Below are positions 1-8,974 of a DNA stretch of 43,475 bases, one piece after another. The stretch is from NCBI GenBank assembly GCA_947464595.1, contig CANHXO010000008.1:1-43475 (forward strand), given 5' to 3'. The notes under the pieces are model-generated. The model ran no database searches, was not told where the DNA came from, and saw nothing but the letters and a program-made list of their open reading frames with translations. The DNA is from Cytophagaceae bacterium (GTDB lineage Bacteria > Bacteroidota > Bacteroidia > Cytophagales > Spirosomataceae). Numbering within the stretch: position 1 is the first letter of the stretch; every line of letters begins with the position of its first letter. The position numbers and the translations under genes are program-made.

Positions 1-1
1 A

Positions 2-3000
2 TTCACAGAAGTCAGCAATCAAAAATTAAGTTACTCAGCCTACGCACTTTATGCCGAGTCGGTCGACTATAAAAATGTTCGCGATACGCCGACCAAATTA
101 TCGCAGTTCTCCAACGATGCTGGTTACTTAATATCAAAAGACTTAGAACCTATTAAAGCAGATATTCAAAGCAATACAAGCCAAATAAAAATCACTCATC
201 AAACCATTGATGATAATAAAAAGAAAAGTGATGCCGCATTTTTTATTGTCAATCAAAGTATTTCGAGCCTCGATAGCCAATTAATTGAGAATTCGACAGC
301 TATAAAAGACCATAAAAATTCCATTAGTACAATCAATACAAAACTATCAGAGCAACAAAATCAGATTTCGGCTACCAACAATAATTTAAATGCACAGATC
401 GGAGGCTTACAGGGACAAATCAGGGAAACAAAAGAAAATGTAAATAACCTTTCGGGAATTGCGGAGGTCGTCTCCAACAAATCAACAGAGGTTAATTTAG
501 GAGGAGTCAATCCCTCAGACCAATTTTACCCTAGCCAAAAAGCAACCAAAACCTATGTAGACCAAAATATCGCCAGCCTTGTAGCTGGTAATATTCCTGA
601 TGCCACAACACTTGCGCCAGGCAAAATCCAATTAGCCGGTGACTTAAGTGGAACCGCCGCGAATCCAACCGTTCCCGCTTTGGCCAACAAAGAAAATACG
701 AGTAATAAATCAATGAATATTCTAGGTGATGCTGGATCCGACAGCAAGTATCCCTCCGTGAAAGCGGTTAAAACTTATGTGGACCAAGCTACAATGGGAA
801 CTGCTTTGCAAGCGACCGTGGATGGGAAAGCCGATAAAAATTCACCCACCTTTACCGGAACTCCTGTGCTGCCTGAAGGAACTACTGGTGTTACCCAATC
901 TGCCGCAGATAATTCAACAAAATTAGCGACCACTGCCTTTGTCCAACTAGCTACCGCCGGGATTGCGTTGCAAGCAAATGTCGACGCGAAAGCTGATAAA
1001 AATTCGCCCACCTTTACGGGGACTCCTGTGTTGCCAACAGGAACCATAGCCGTCACTCAGTCTTCGGGAGATAATAGCACTAACATAGCCACTACCGCTT
1101 TTGTCCAACAAGCCACCGTGGCAGGGGTCATCGACGCCAGTACAAGTCTAAAAGGAAAACTTAAATTAGCCGGAGACTTAGCTGGTACCGCTGATTTACC
1201 CACCGTTCCAGGATTATCCTTAAAGGCTAATGCCACCGATGTTATCAATTCTCTCGCCTTAAAAGAAGATGCAACCAATAAATCAAATGCACCTTTGGGA
1301 ACAAGTACAACCCTTTTCCCTACGCAAAATGCTGTCAAAACTTATGTAGACGCACAGGTCATTTCAGGAACTGTTGTGGACGCGGATGCAACCACCAAAG
1401 GCAAAATTCAATTAGCCGGTGATCTAACTGGATCTGCTGCATTCCCTAACATAGCAACAGATGCTGTAAACTCAGCGAAAATATTAGATGAAACCATTGC
1501 GACAGTCGATCTTGCAAATGCCTCAGTCACCGATGCTAAAATTTCTGGAGTCACAGGATCCAAGGTTTCTGGAAACATTACAGGCAATGCTGCCAATGTA
1601 ACGGGAATAGTGGTAGTAGCTAACGGAGGAACAGGAGCCATCACTAAGTTTGCAGGCTTCAATGCATTGTCACCAATGACTTCTAAAGGTGATTTAATTT
1701 ATGGAGGGGACTCCGGAGAAGGTATTCGATTAGCAGTAGGAAGTGAAGGACAAGTATTAACTATAAAAACCGGCGTGCCAACGTGGCAAAATTCGACCAA
1801 TAATAATTCAGATGATGATGATGATGATGATGACGACGACGACGATGATGACGACGACGATGATGATGAAAGAAAAATAAATGATGCAGATTCAAATACT
1901 AAAGGTATATTAAGGCTATCTGGGGATTTATCTGGAACAGCCTCTTCACCTACTGTAGCCACAGGAGCCATAAACTCTGCCAAGATATTGAATGGAAGTA
2001 TTGAAACTGTGGACTTAGCCGATGGCTCCGTAACTGATGCTAAAATAGCAACCGTTGCAGGCAGCAAAGTCACCGGAAATATTACAGGAAATGCAGCAAA
2101 TGTCAGTGGAATTGTAGCAGTGCCCAACGGTGGAACTGGAGCTAGCACATTAACTGGTTACGTCAAAGGAACAGGGGCATCTGCCTTGTCTGCAAGCCCA
2201 AGCATCCCTATTGCGGATGTCACAGGAGCAGCCCCAATAAATTCACCCACATTTACAGGTACTCCTTCATTGCCAACGGGAACTACAGCATTCACACAGA
2301 CCTCCACTGATAATTCTAATAAATTAGCGACTACGGCATTTGTCCAACAAGTTACTTCAGCAGGGGTTATTGATGCTAGTACGACTGAAAAAGGAAAGCT
2401 AAAATTAGCAGGTGACTTGGCCGGTACTGCAGATTTGCCAACCGTACCAGGATTAGCCCTTAAAGCCAATACAGCAACAGTTACCAGTTCACTCGCTCTT
2501 AAAGAAGATGCATCCAATAAATCAAATGCACCTTTGGGAACTAGCACCACACTATTCCCGACCCAAAGTGCCGTAAAAACATATGTTGATGCACAAAATA
2601 TAGATGCTAACAATTCTACAAAAGGTAAAATTCAACTCGCCGGAGATTTAACCGGAACTGCCGCATCACCCGCCATTGCCACAGGTGCAGTAAACTCATC
2701 TAAAATTTCGGATGGAAGCATTGCCACCGCCGACTTAGACAATGGATCCGTTACCGATGCTAAAATAGCAACGGTATCAGGAAGCAAAGTCACAGGAAAT
2801 ATTTCAGGAAATGCAGCGAATGTTAGTGGAACTGTCGCAGTGGCCAACGGTGGAACGGGGGCAAATACACTCGCCATTAACCAAGTACTTTTAGGCAATG
2901 GAACGAATGCCATTCAAACCGTGGCACCCGGAACCTCTGGTAATGTATTAATGTCAAACGGAACTACATGGATTTCCTCTTCAAATACTTCTGATAATAC

Positions 3001-3526
3001 TACTCATGCTATCGGGGAATCATACGGTGGTGGAATTATTTTTTATGTCTATGACGGTGGGAAACATGGCCTTATTGCCGCAACGAGCGATCAAAGTAGT
3101 GATGCCAAATGGGATTTAAGTAAAGGCAATGAAACTCGAGCAAAGGCAAATGGAATAGGTGCTGGAATCAGAAATACAACAACAATTATTATATCGAGTG
3201 AAATAAGTCAACGAAAGTCCTCAGATGATAAAGTTTGGTCGTTTGATAGCGAAGATTTTGCAGCCGTCATTTGCAATGAGTACTCCAAAAGTGAAACCGT
3301 AAACTCCTTGGAAACCACCTACGGAGACTGGTACTTACCCAGCAAATATGAGCTAAATTTACTTTACCTAAAAAGAACTACCGTTGGAAATTTTGCTGCC
3401 GATAAATATTGGAGTTCCTCCGAATCAGATAAGGACAAAGCCTGGTCAATCAATTTCAATACTTCTTCCGATTCGGCAGAAGACAAAACAAATAAAAATC
3501 GAGTTCGTGCAATACGAAACTTTTAA
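2..3526 (+). CDS. Large repetitive secreted/tail-fibre-like protein with C-terminal DUF1566 (Lcl C-terminal, C-type-lectin-like) domain; 5' end truncated by window edge
   Basis: Frame 2 is open from base 2 to the TAA at 3524-3526; the listed TTG at 680 is only the first start-like codon. Upstream in-frame peptide FTEVSNQKLSYSAYALYAESVDYKNV... is coding-like. Repeats include SPTFTGTPxLPTGT, TTAFVQ, KGKIQLAGDLTGTA, GSVTDAKIA and VANGGTGA. C-terminus YGGGIIFYV...GDWYLPSKYEL...YWSSSE...RVRAIRNF is DUF1566-like. Confidence 0.88.
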   Translation, partial: FTEVSNQKLSYSAYALYAESVDYKNVRDTPTKLSQFSNDAGYLISKDLEPIKADIQSNTSQIKITHQTIDDNKKKSDAAFFIVNQSISSLDSQLIENSTAIKDHKNSISTINTKLSEQQNQISATNNNLNAQIGGLQGQIRETKENVNNLSGIAEVVSNKSTEVNLGGVNPSDQFYPSQKATKTYVDQNIASLVAGNIPDATTLAPGKIQLAGDLSGTAANPTVPALANKENTSNKSMNILGDAGSDSKYPSVKAVKTYVDQATMGTALQATVDGKADKNSPTFTGTPVLPEGTTGVTQSAADNSTKLATTAFVQLATAGIALQANVDAKADKNSPTFTGTPVLPTGTIAVTQSSGDNSTNIATTAFVQQATVAGVIDASTSLKGKLKLAGDLAGTADLPTVPGLSLKANATDVINSLALKEDATNKSNAPLGTSTTLFPTQNAVKTYVDAQVISGTVVDADATTKGKIQLAGDLTGSAAFPNIATDAVNSAKILDETIATVDLANASVTDAKISGVTGSKVSGNITGNAANVTGIVVVANGGTGAITKFAGFNALSPMTSKGDLIYGGDSGEGIRLAVGSEGQVLTIKTGVPTWQNSTNNNSDDDDDDDDDDDDDDDDDDDERKINDADSNTKGILRLSGDLSGTASSPTVATGAINSAKILNGSIETVDLADGSVTDAKIATVAGSKVTGNITGNAANVSGIVAVPNGGTGASTLTGYVKGTGASALSASPSIPIADVTGAAPINSPTFTGTPSLPTGTTAFTQTSTDNSNKLATTAFVQQVTSAGVIDASTTEKGKLKLAGDLAGTADLPTVPGLALKANTATVTSSLALKEDASNKSNAPLGTSTTLFPTQSAVKTYVDAQNIDANNSTKGKIQLAGDLTGTAASPAIATGAVNSSKISDGSIATADLDNGSVTDAKIATVSGSKVTGNISGNAANVSGTVAVANGGTGANTLAINQVLLGNGTNAIQTVAPGTSGNVLMSNGTTWISSSNTSDNTTHAIGESYGGGIIFYVYDGGKHGLIAATSDQSSDAKWDLSKGNETRAKANGIGAGIRNTTTIIISSEISQRKSSDDKVWSFDSEDFAAVICNEYSKSETVNSLETTYGDWYLPSKYELNLLYLKRTTVGNFAADKYWSSSESDKDKAWSINFNTSSDSAEDKTNKNRVRAIRNF
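1001..1639 (+). repeat. Copy A of a ~210-aa intragenic repeat in the tail-fibre-like protein
   Basis: NSPTFTGTPVLPTGTIAVTQ...GNAANVTGIVVVANGGTGA aligns over its length with copy B at 2240-2863, with a ~5-residue indel. Confidence 0.85.
1811..1867 (+). repeat. GAT/GAC trinucleotide tract encoding 19 consecutive Asp residues
   Basis: Direct read: (GAT)7(GAC)4(GAT)2(GAC)3(GAT)3, in frame. Confidence 0.95.
2240..2863 (+). repeat. Copy B of the ~210-aa intragenic repeat
   Basis: NSPTFTGTPSLPTGTTAFTQ...GNAANVSGTVAVANGGTGA; includes blocks identical to copy A such as KGKLKLAGDLAGTADLPTVPGL and KSNAPLGTSTTLFPTQ. Confidence 0.85.
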
Positions 3527-3577
3527 CATATAATTAAAAGGTGAAAATCTGAAAAGAGTCTTAGAAAAAACAACTCA

Positions 3578-5137
3578 TTAAAAATAAATTCCCGTACCTA
3601 TCATCAATTGCAGGCTGGTCAAGTTCAAATTTGCGGATGAATAATCCGCCGTATTTTTTAAGGCATAAGGAGTAAAAGCTTCTTTGGAGGCTCTTTGATA
3701 AGCTGTCAAATCAATATAAAACTGGTTGGTCCGAAAACCTAAACCCCCGGAAATTTGAACCACAGTGCGATCGATCGAATCATACGTAGGCGCATAACTA
3801 TTTCCCCAAGTGGCTACCCCAGCCCGAAGATTGAAATTAGCATTCAATTTGATTTCAGTCCCTAACTTCATATTGAGTGCTGATTGGAAATTTTTCTTGG
3901 TTTGCCCATTGTACTTATTCTCAAAATTTATATTGTCTGCAGCAGACAATTCAACAGAGGAAACTTGCATGCCTGGAAAATTAACATATTCCAAATCAAG
4001 ACTTAATAGGCCCCTTTTTCCAAAAAAATAAGCCGCACCTCCTGATAGCTTCAATGGGGTTATCAATTGGTACGTGAATTCATTCGGGGTCAACTTCACC
4101 GCACCTACCCTCGTAATAGTGATCGGATTTCCTTTTGAATCGAACGATGGAATCCCCAAAACCCTAGGATTTAATGTAGCATCATAACGCTCGTTCATTT
4201 GATCAAAAAACATAGGGGTATTAAAAGCGAATGATACACGAAGATTGGAATTCAACTTATAAATCATACCTAAAGTTGCAGAAAGACCTGAACCCGTATT
4301 AACCAATTTTTCTTGATATTGTAATCCTGATACATATTTTGCCCCTTCAAATTCTTCCTGCCAAAATGTGGTTGACGTCGCATTAATTTTAGAAAAGTGC
4401 AAACCTAAACCCAAATAAAATTTATTTAAATAGGATGCCCCATAACTGATATCCCATTGACTCAATGCCCCTTCATTGTCGGCGGAACCTAGTTGGCGCG
4501 TCGGCAAATTCGGCTCATATCGCTGAAAAGGAGCACCCCCTGTTTTATTATTGGGATTAATTAAATAGGCTTGATAGGCCACCGCTTCTGGACTATCAGC
4601 CGTTTTACTAAAATCATTAAATTCGTCATCCAAACTTTGACCTGTTGCCCCCTTTTCATTGGCTTTTTCGATGAACTTGTCCAACAAAGAACTTCGATTA
4701 TTTACTCCTGAAATAGAAATGGGTTGGGCAAAAATGACTTGTCTAGAATAACCAATCCCAAAACTCCCATGCCATTGAGAGGCCGAAAGCTCCGGTGGAC
4801 TTGCTAACACTAAACCAAAAATCGGTAGTTGGACAAATGAATTGTTCCTCGAAGAAGTTTCTGAAAGATAGCTAGCTTGCGTCGTAGCTGAAACATAACC
4901 TATGCCTAGGCCAACTTCAGACCTATTATAAAAACCTAAACCAGCTGGATTACCTGAAATAGAACTTATATCAGCACCCAGTGTACTATGTACGCCCCCC
5001 ATCGCCTGCATACGCGGCGAACTCGTTGAATAGGCCGTTGAAAAACTCTTGGCTAAATTTGAATAGGAATAAATCTGTGCATTTGACGCCGTTAGGCTAC
5101 CTAGGCCTATTAAGACAATCCATAAAATACGATTCAT
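3578..5137 (-). CDS. Outer-membrane beta-barrel protein, OmpP1/FadL/TodX-like transporter family
   Basis: 519 aa, signal peptide (MNRILWIVLIGLGSLTASNAQ), FadL-like N-terminus RMQAMGGVHSTLGADISSISGNPAGLGFY, alternating beta-strand pattern. Confidence 0.8.
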   Translation of the reverse strand: MNRILWIVLIGLGSLTASNAQIYSYSNLAKSFSTAYSTSSPRMQAMGGVHSTLGADISSISGNPAGLGFYNRSEVGLGIGYVSATTQASYLSETSSRNNSFVQLPIFGLVLASPPELSASQWHGSFGIGYSRQVIFAQPISISGVNNRSSLLDKFIEKANEKGATGQSLDDEFNDFSKTADSPEAVAYQAYLINPNNKTGGAPFQRYEPNLPTRQLGSADNEGALSQWDISYGASYLNKFYLGLGLHFSKINATSTTFWQEEFEGAKYVSGLQYQEKLVNTGSGLSATLGMIYKLNSNLRVSFAFNTPMFFDQMNERYDATLNPRVLGIPSFDSKGNPITITRVGAVKLTPNEFTYQLITPLKLSGGAAYFFGKRGLLSLDLEYVNFPGMQVSSVELSAADNINFENKYNGQTKKNFQSALNMKLGTEIKLNANFNLRAGVATWGNSYAPTYDSIDRTVVQISGGLGFRTNQFYIDLTAYQRASKEAFTPYALKNTADYSSANLNLTSLQLMIGTGIYF

Positions 5138-5140
5138 AAC

Positions 5141-6181
5141 TTACCTAGGACCTCTTGTTGAACCTCCCCCACCTGAACTTCCGCCAAAACTCCCACCACT
5201 AGAATTCCCATAATTGGTCGTTGGCGCACTGTAAGTCTCCGTTCGATTTTGGTATTGAGGCACTGAGTTATTTTGTGGAGCCGCGCGATACTCATAATTA
5301 GAATTTCTTCGGCTTGGCGCTGTAAAAGCCTCTCCGCCTACTTGCGTTGCACTCGAATTGACTCTTTGTTGGTTTGACCCATTCGAATTATACGAGTTGC
5401 TATTGCCCCTTGGCGCATTGTTGTAATTCTCTCCTCCATACCGATTTGACATTCCATGTTCTCTAGCTCCGCGTCTGCTGGATTGAACAGGATCCACCCC
5501 ATTATAATTGTTCGAATTATACGTGGCATAACTTGAATTTAAAGCCCCATAATAGTTGTAAATATTAGTAGAACCGAACATCCCAAAACCATACATTCCA
5601 CCATTCATGGAATTAAATGGATTTGAAAATGCAGACATCCGATAAAAAGGATCATAAAAATATGGATTCATCATGAAACTAGATTGATAAGCAAAACCAG
5701 AATACATCATAGGTCCATACATAGAGGACATGGATCCATAATAAAAAGGATCAGATAAACGCCAAGAAGCTAATGGGGAAGCCCAACGAGAGCCAAAACC
5801 AGTGCCAAAAGAGATGAATGGATTCGCATACCAACTATTCCAAGGATTCGCATTCATAAAACCAGTTGAAAATCCATTCGCAAATCCTTGTTCATATTGA
5901 TTCGCGTAAACGGCTCTAGAATTTAAATAATTAGGTTCAACTGAAGCAGCTGCTAAGCCATCCTCTTCCTCAATTAATGTCGCATCATCCTCGAAATCCA
6001 AATAATCAGATTTCTTCTTTTTCTTAGTCACTACAGTAGATTTCACGGGATTATCATAAAGGTCATCTGTAACCCATTTTGATTGACTTGAAACATCCGA
6101 AGAATTATTTTGAACAACCGTACAAGCTTGTATAAAAAATAAACCAACAAGCAACAAAAACAAAATCGAGTGATTTTTCAT
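5141..6181 (-). CDS. Putative lipoprotein, low-complexity Asn/Gly/Ser/Tyr/Phe/Met-rich, unknown function
   Basis: 346 aa; lipobox-like LFFIQAC; aromatic/Asn-rich centre and a Gly/Ser-rich C-terminus; immediately upstream of the FadL-like gene. Confidence 0.75.
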   Translation of the reverse strand: MKNHSILFLLLVGLFFIQACTVVQNNSSDVSSQSKWVTDDLYDNPVKSTVVTKKKKKSDYLDFEDDATLIEEEDGLAAASVEPNYLNSRAVYANQYEQGFANGFSTGFMNANPWNSWYANPFISFGTGFGSRWASPLASWRLSDPFYYGSMSSMYGPMMYSGFAYQSSFMMNPYFYDPFYRMSAFSNPFNSMNGGMYGFGMFGSTNIYNYYGALNSSYATYNSNNYNGVDPVQSSRRGAREHGMSNRYGGENYNNAPRGNSNSYNSNGSNQQRVNSSATQVGGEAFTAPSRRNSNYEYRAAPQNNSVPQYQNRTETYSAPTTNYGNSSGGSFGGSSGGGGSTRGPR

Positions 6182-6224
6182 TGGATTTGAATGTTATACA
6201 TGTTAAAAACCTAGTACAAAACTG

Positions 6225-6232
6225 TATCTTTG
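6225..6232 (+). promoter_or_regulatory. Candidate Bacteroidota -7 element (TATCTTTG) for proS
   Basis: Matches TAnnTTTG; lies before the likely ATG at 6311. No clear -33 element. Confidence 0.45.
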
Positions 6233-6310
6233 TTCTCAACAAATTTGAGACCAAAAAAGTTTACAAATAAAACAATAAATATCTTTAAAATACGATTTCA
6301 AACTATTTAT

Positions 6311-7783
6311 ATGAGTAAATCCCTACCAAGTCGCGCCGATAATTATTCTGAGTGGTATAATGAATTAGTCAAAAGAGCTGATTTAGCTGAAAATTCTGCC
6401 GTAAGAGGCTGTATGATCATCAAACCCTATGGCTATTCGATTTGGGAAAAAATGCAAAGAGCCTTAGATGACATGTTTAAAGAAACAGGACATACTAACG
6501 CTTATTTCCCTCTATTTATTCCGAAGTCTTTCCTTTCCAAAGAAGCTTCACATGTCGAAGGATTTGCCAAAGAATGCGCTGTAGTGACTCATTACCGATT
6601 AAAAAATGACCCCAATGGTGGAGGAGTTATTGTGGATCCAGACGCAAAATTGGAAGAAGAATTAATCGTCCGGCCAACCTCCGAAACGGTGATTTGGTCT
6701 ACCTATAAAAATTGGATTCAATCGTATCGCGATTTACCCCTATTGATCAACCAATGGGCCAATGTGGTTCGTTGGGAAATGCGTACGCGACTTTTCTTAC
6801 GAACAGCTGAATTTTTATGGCAAGAGGGCCATACGGCCCATGCGACTAAAAAAGAAGCCATTGGGGAAACCGAACAAATGTTGGAGGTATATGCTGAATT
6901 TGCCGAAAACTATATGGCCATGCCCGTTTTAAAAGGAATAAAAACGGCTAATGAGCGATTTGCAGGAGCAGAGGAAACCTATTGTATTGAGGCATTGATG
7001 CAGGATGGGAAAGCATTGCAGGCCGGCACCTCTCATTTTTTAGGTCAAAATTTCGCAAAAGCTTTCGACGTAAAATTCCTAAGCAAAGAAAATCAATTGG
7101 ACTATGTTTGGGGGACCTCTTGGGGGGTTTCTACTCGACTAATGGGTGCTTTGATTATGGCACACTCGGATGATCAAGGATTAGTGCTTCCTCCTAAATT
7201 AGCTCCTATTCAAGTGGTTATCGTACCTATTTATAAAGGGGAAGATCAATTAAACGCAATCAAAGAGAAAATCAATCCATTGGTTAAGGCTTTGAAGAAA
7301 GAAGGTATATCAGTGAAATTTGATACGTCAGAGAATCAAAGTCCTGGATTCAAATTTGCAGAATATGAATTAAAAGGTGTCCCTATCCGCTTGGCCATCG
7401 GAAATCGAGATATGGAAAATGGTACGATTGAATTAGCTCGCCGTGATACTCGGGAAAAAACGAGCATGCCCTTCGAAGGAATTGAGACAGTCATTATCGA
7501 TACACTTGCTGATATTCAAGAGAAGATTTATGCCAAATCGTTCGCCTTTCGCGAATCCAATACACATGAGGTAAATAGCTGGGAAGAATTTCAAATCAAA
7601 ATCGAAGAAGGCGGATTTTTATCAGCCCACTGGGATGGCACCTCAGAAACAGAAGAAAAAATCAAAGAATTGACCAAAGCTACCATTCGATGTATTCCTT
7701 TGGGAGTTAAAAAAGAATCAGGCACTTGTATTTTAACAGGTGCACCCTCTGAACACCGTGTCATTTTTGCCCGCGCCTATTAA
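6311..7783 (+). CDS. proS: Proline--tRNA ligase
   Basis: [46 protein letters not shown]..., [41 protein letters not shown]. Start moved from 6230, which overlaps the -7 motif. Confidence 0.96.
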   Translation: MSKSLPSRADNYSEWYNELVKRADLAENSAVRGCMIIKPYGYSIWEKMQRALDDMFKETGHTNAYFPLFIPKSFLSKEASHVEGFAKECAVVTHYRLKNDPNGGGVIVDPDAKLEEELIVRPTSETVIWSTYKNWIQSYRDLPLLINQWANVVRWEMRTRLFLRTAEFLWQEGHTAHATKKEAIGETEQMLEVYAEFAENYMAMPVLKGIKTANERFAGAEETYCIEALMQDGKALQAGTSHFLGQNFAKAFDVKFLSKENQLDYVWGTSWGVSTRLMGALIMAHSDDQGLVLPPKLAPIQVVIVPIYKGEDQLNAIKEKINPLVKALKKEGISVKFDTSENQSPGFKFAEYELKGVPIRLAIGNRDMENGTIELARRDTREKTSMPFEGIETVIIDTLADIQEKIYAKSFAFRESNTHEVNSWEEFQIKIEEGGFLSAHWDGTSETEEKIKELTKATIRCIPLGVKKESGTCILTGAPSEHRVIFARAY

Positions 7784-7823
7784 AAGATTGTAGGGAACGG
7801 GTTTACCTCTTCCCTTCACAAAA

Positions 7824-8969
7824 TCAGGTGATTATTTTGTTCAAAACCTCTAATACTCGGTCGATTTCTTCCCGGGTATTATTTTTTGAAAATGAAAATC
7901 TGACTGCCGCACCGGTAGCATTGGGATTTAAAGCAGTCAATACATGTGAGCCTACCGAAGTTCCGCTAGAACAGGCACTTCCGCCTGACGCTGAAATCTT
8001 TTCAATATCCAATTTAAATAATAACATATCTCCATCTTGAATTTGAGGGAAACGCACATTCAAGACGGTATACAAACTTTTTTCAAGGTCTCCCGAGAGC
8101 CCATTAAATTCAATGCTAGGAAAATTATTTTGTAAGCCTTGGATCAAATAGGACTTCAGGTCTTTGATGTGATTTTCGTGGGCAGCCATTTCATCATAAG
8201 CTATAGATAAAGCTTTGGCTATTCCCACCATTCCATATACATTTTCTGTGCCCCCCCGTTGGTTTCTTTCTTGGGCTCCTCCATGCATCAAGGGAGAAAA
8301 CTTGACCCCAGATTTGGCATAAAGAAATCCAATTCCTTTGGGGCCATGGAATTTATGTCCTGCGCCAACTAAAAAATGAACGGGCAAGTTTTGAACATCA
8401 TGTACATAATGACCCATGGTTTGAACGGTATCAGAATGAAATAGAGCTCCATGTTTTACGCATAGCTCGCCAACAGCCTGTAGATCCAATAAGTTTCCGA
8501 TTTCATTATTTCCCTGCATTAAACTAACTAAAGCCTTGGGTGATGTCGATAACAAAAGTTCTAAATCAGCTAAATCAATAACTCCACTTGCATCAATTTT
8601 AACCATTTTCAGGTCAATCATCCCTAATTTATCCCATGCCTCAGCCGTATGTAAAACAGCATGATGTTCCAAGGGAGAGGTGATAATGGTTTTTATTCCA
8701 CCATAAAGTACGCAAGATTGTAACACCGTATTATCGGCTTCCGTGCCACCTGAGGTAAAAAATATTTCCGAAGGAGACGCATTTAATAAACTTGCAATGG
8801 TTTTACGCGCTTTTTCAACAACGACTTTAGCTTGTCGGCCATGCGAATGAATCGAAGATGGATTTGCCGTAAAATTTTCAAAATAGGGCTGCATTTCCTT
8901 CCAAACCTCAGGATCGATAGGAGTGCTAGCCGCATTATCTAAATAGATCGGCAAAGTAGTTGAAGTCAT
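7824..8969 (-). CDS. Cysteine desulfurase (class V aminotransferase, NifS/IscS-like)
   Basis: YLDNAASTPIDPEV, PLEHHAVLHT, SDTVQTMGH, GAGHKFHGPKGIGFLY, SGGSACSSGTSVGSHVL. Confidence 0.93.
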   Translation of the reverse strand: MTSTTLPIYLDNAASTPIDPEVWKEMQPYFENFTANPSSIHSHGRQAKVVVEKARKTIASLLNASPSEIFFTSGGTEADNTVLQSCVLYGGIKTIITSPLEHHAVLHTAEAWDKLGMIDLKMVKIDASGVIDLADLELLLSTSPKALVSLMQGNNEIGNLLDLQAVGELCVKHGALFHSDTVQTMGHYVHDVQNLPVHFLVGAGHKFHGPKGIGFLYAKSGVKFSPLMHGGAQERNQRGGTENVYGMVGIAKALSIAYDEMAAHENHIKDLKSYLIQGLQNNFPSIEFNGLSGDLEKSLYTVLNVRFPQIQDGDMLLFKLDIEKISASGGSACSSGTSVGSHVLTALNPNATGAAVRFSFSKNNTREEIDRVLEVLNKIIT

Positions 8970-8974
8970 AAATT

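Noticed and set aside
1811-1867. CRISPR-like or regulatory repeat
   Set aside because: It is an in-frame codon repeat without spacers.
775-2913. Series of minus-strand ORFs (93, 93, 84, 149, 151, 93 aa), one with poly-Ser
   Set aside because: They are antisense shadows of the repetitive plus-strand gene; poly-Ser is the reverse reading of the GAT/GAC tract.
680-3526. TTG at 680 as the start of the 948-aa protein
   Set aside because: The frame is open and coding-like back to base 2; the true start is outside the window.
2-3526. Prophage call based on tail-fibre repeats
   Set aside because: No capsid, terminase, integrase or baseplate genes are visible; the next genes are core Bacteroidota genes. 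Similar repeats occur in secreted bacterial proteins.
7784-7823. AGGGAA...TTCCCT hairpin between proS and the cysteine desulfurase
   Set aside because: Only a 6-bp stem with a long loop and no T-tract; too weak to call a terminator.
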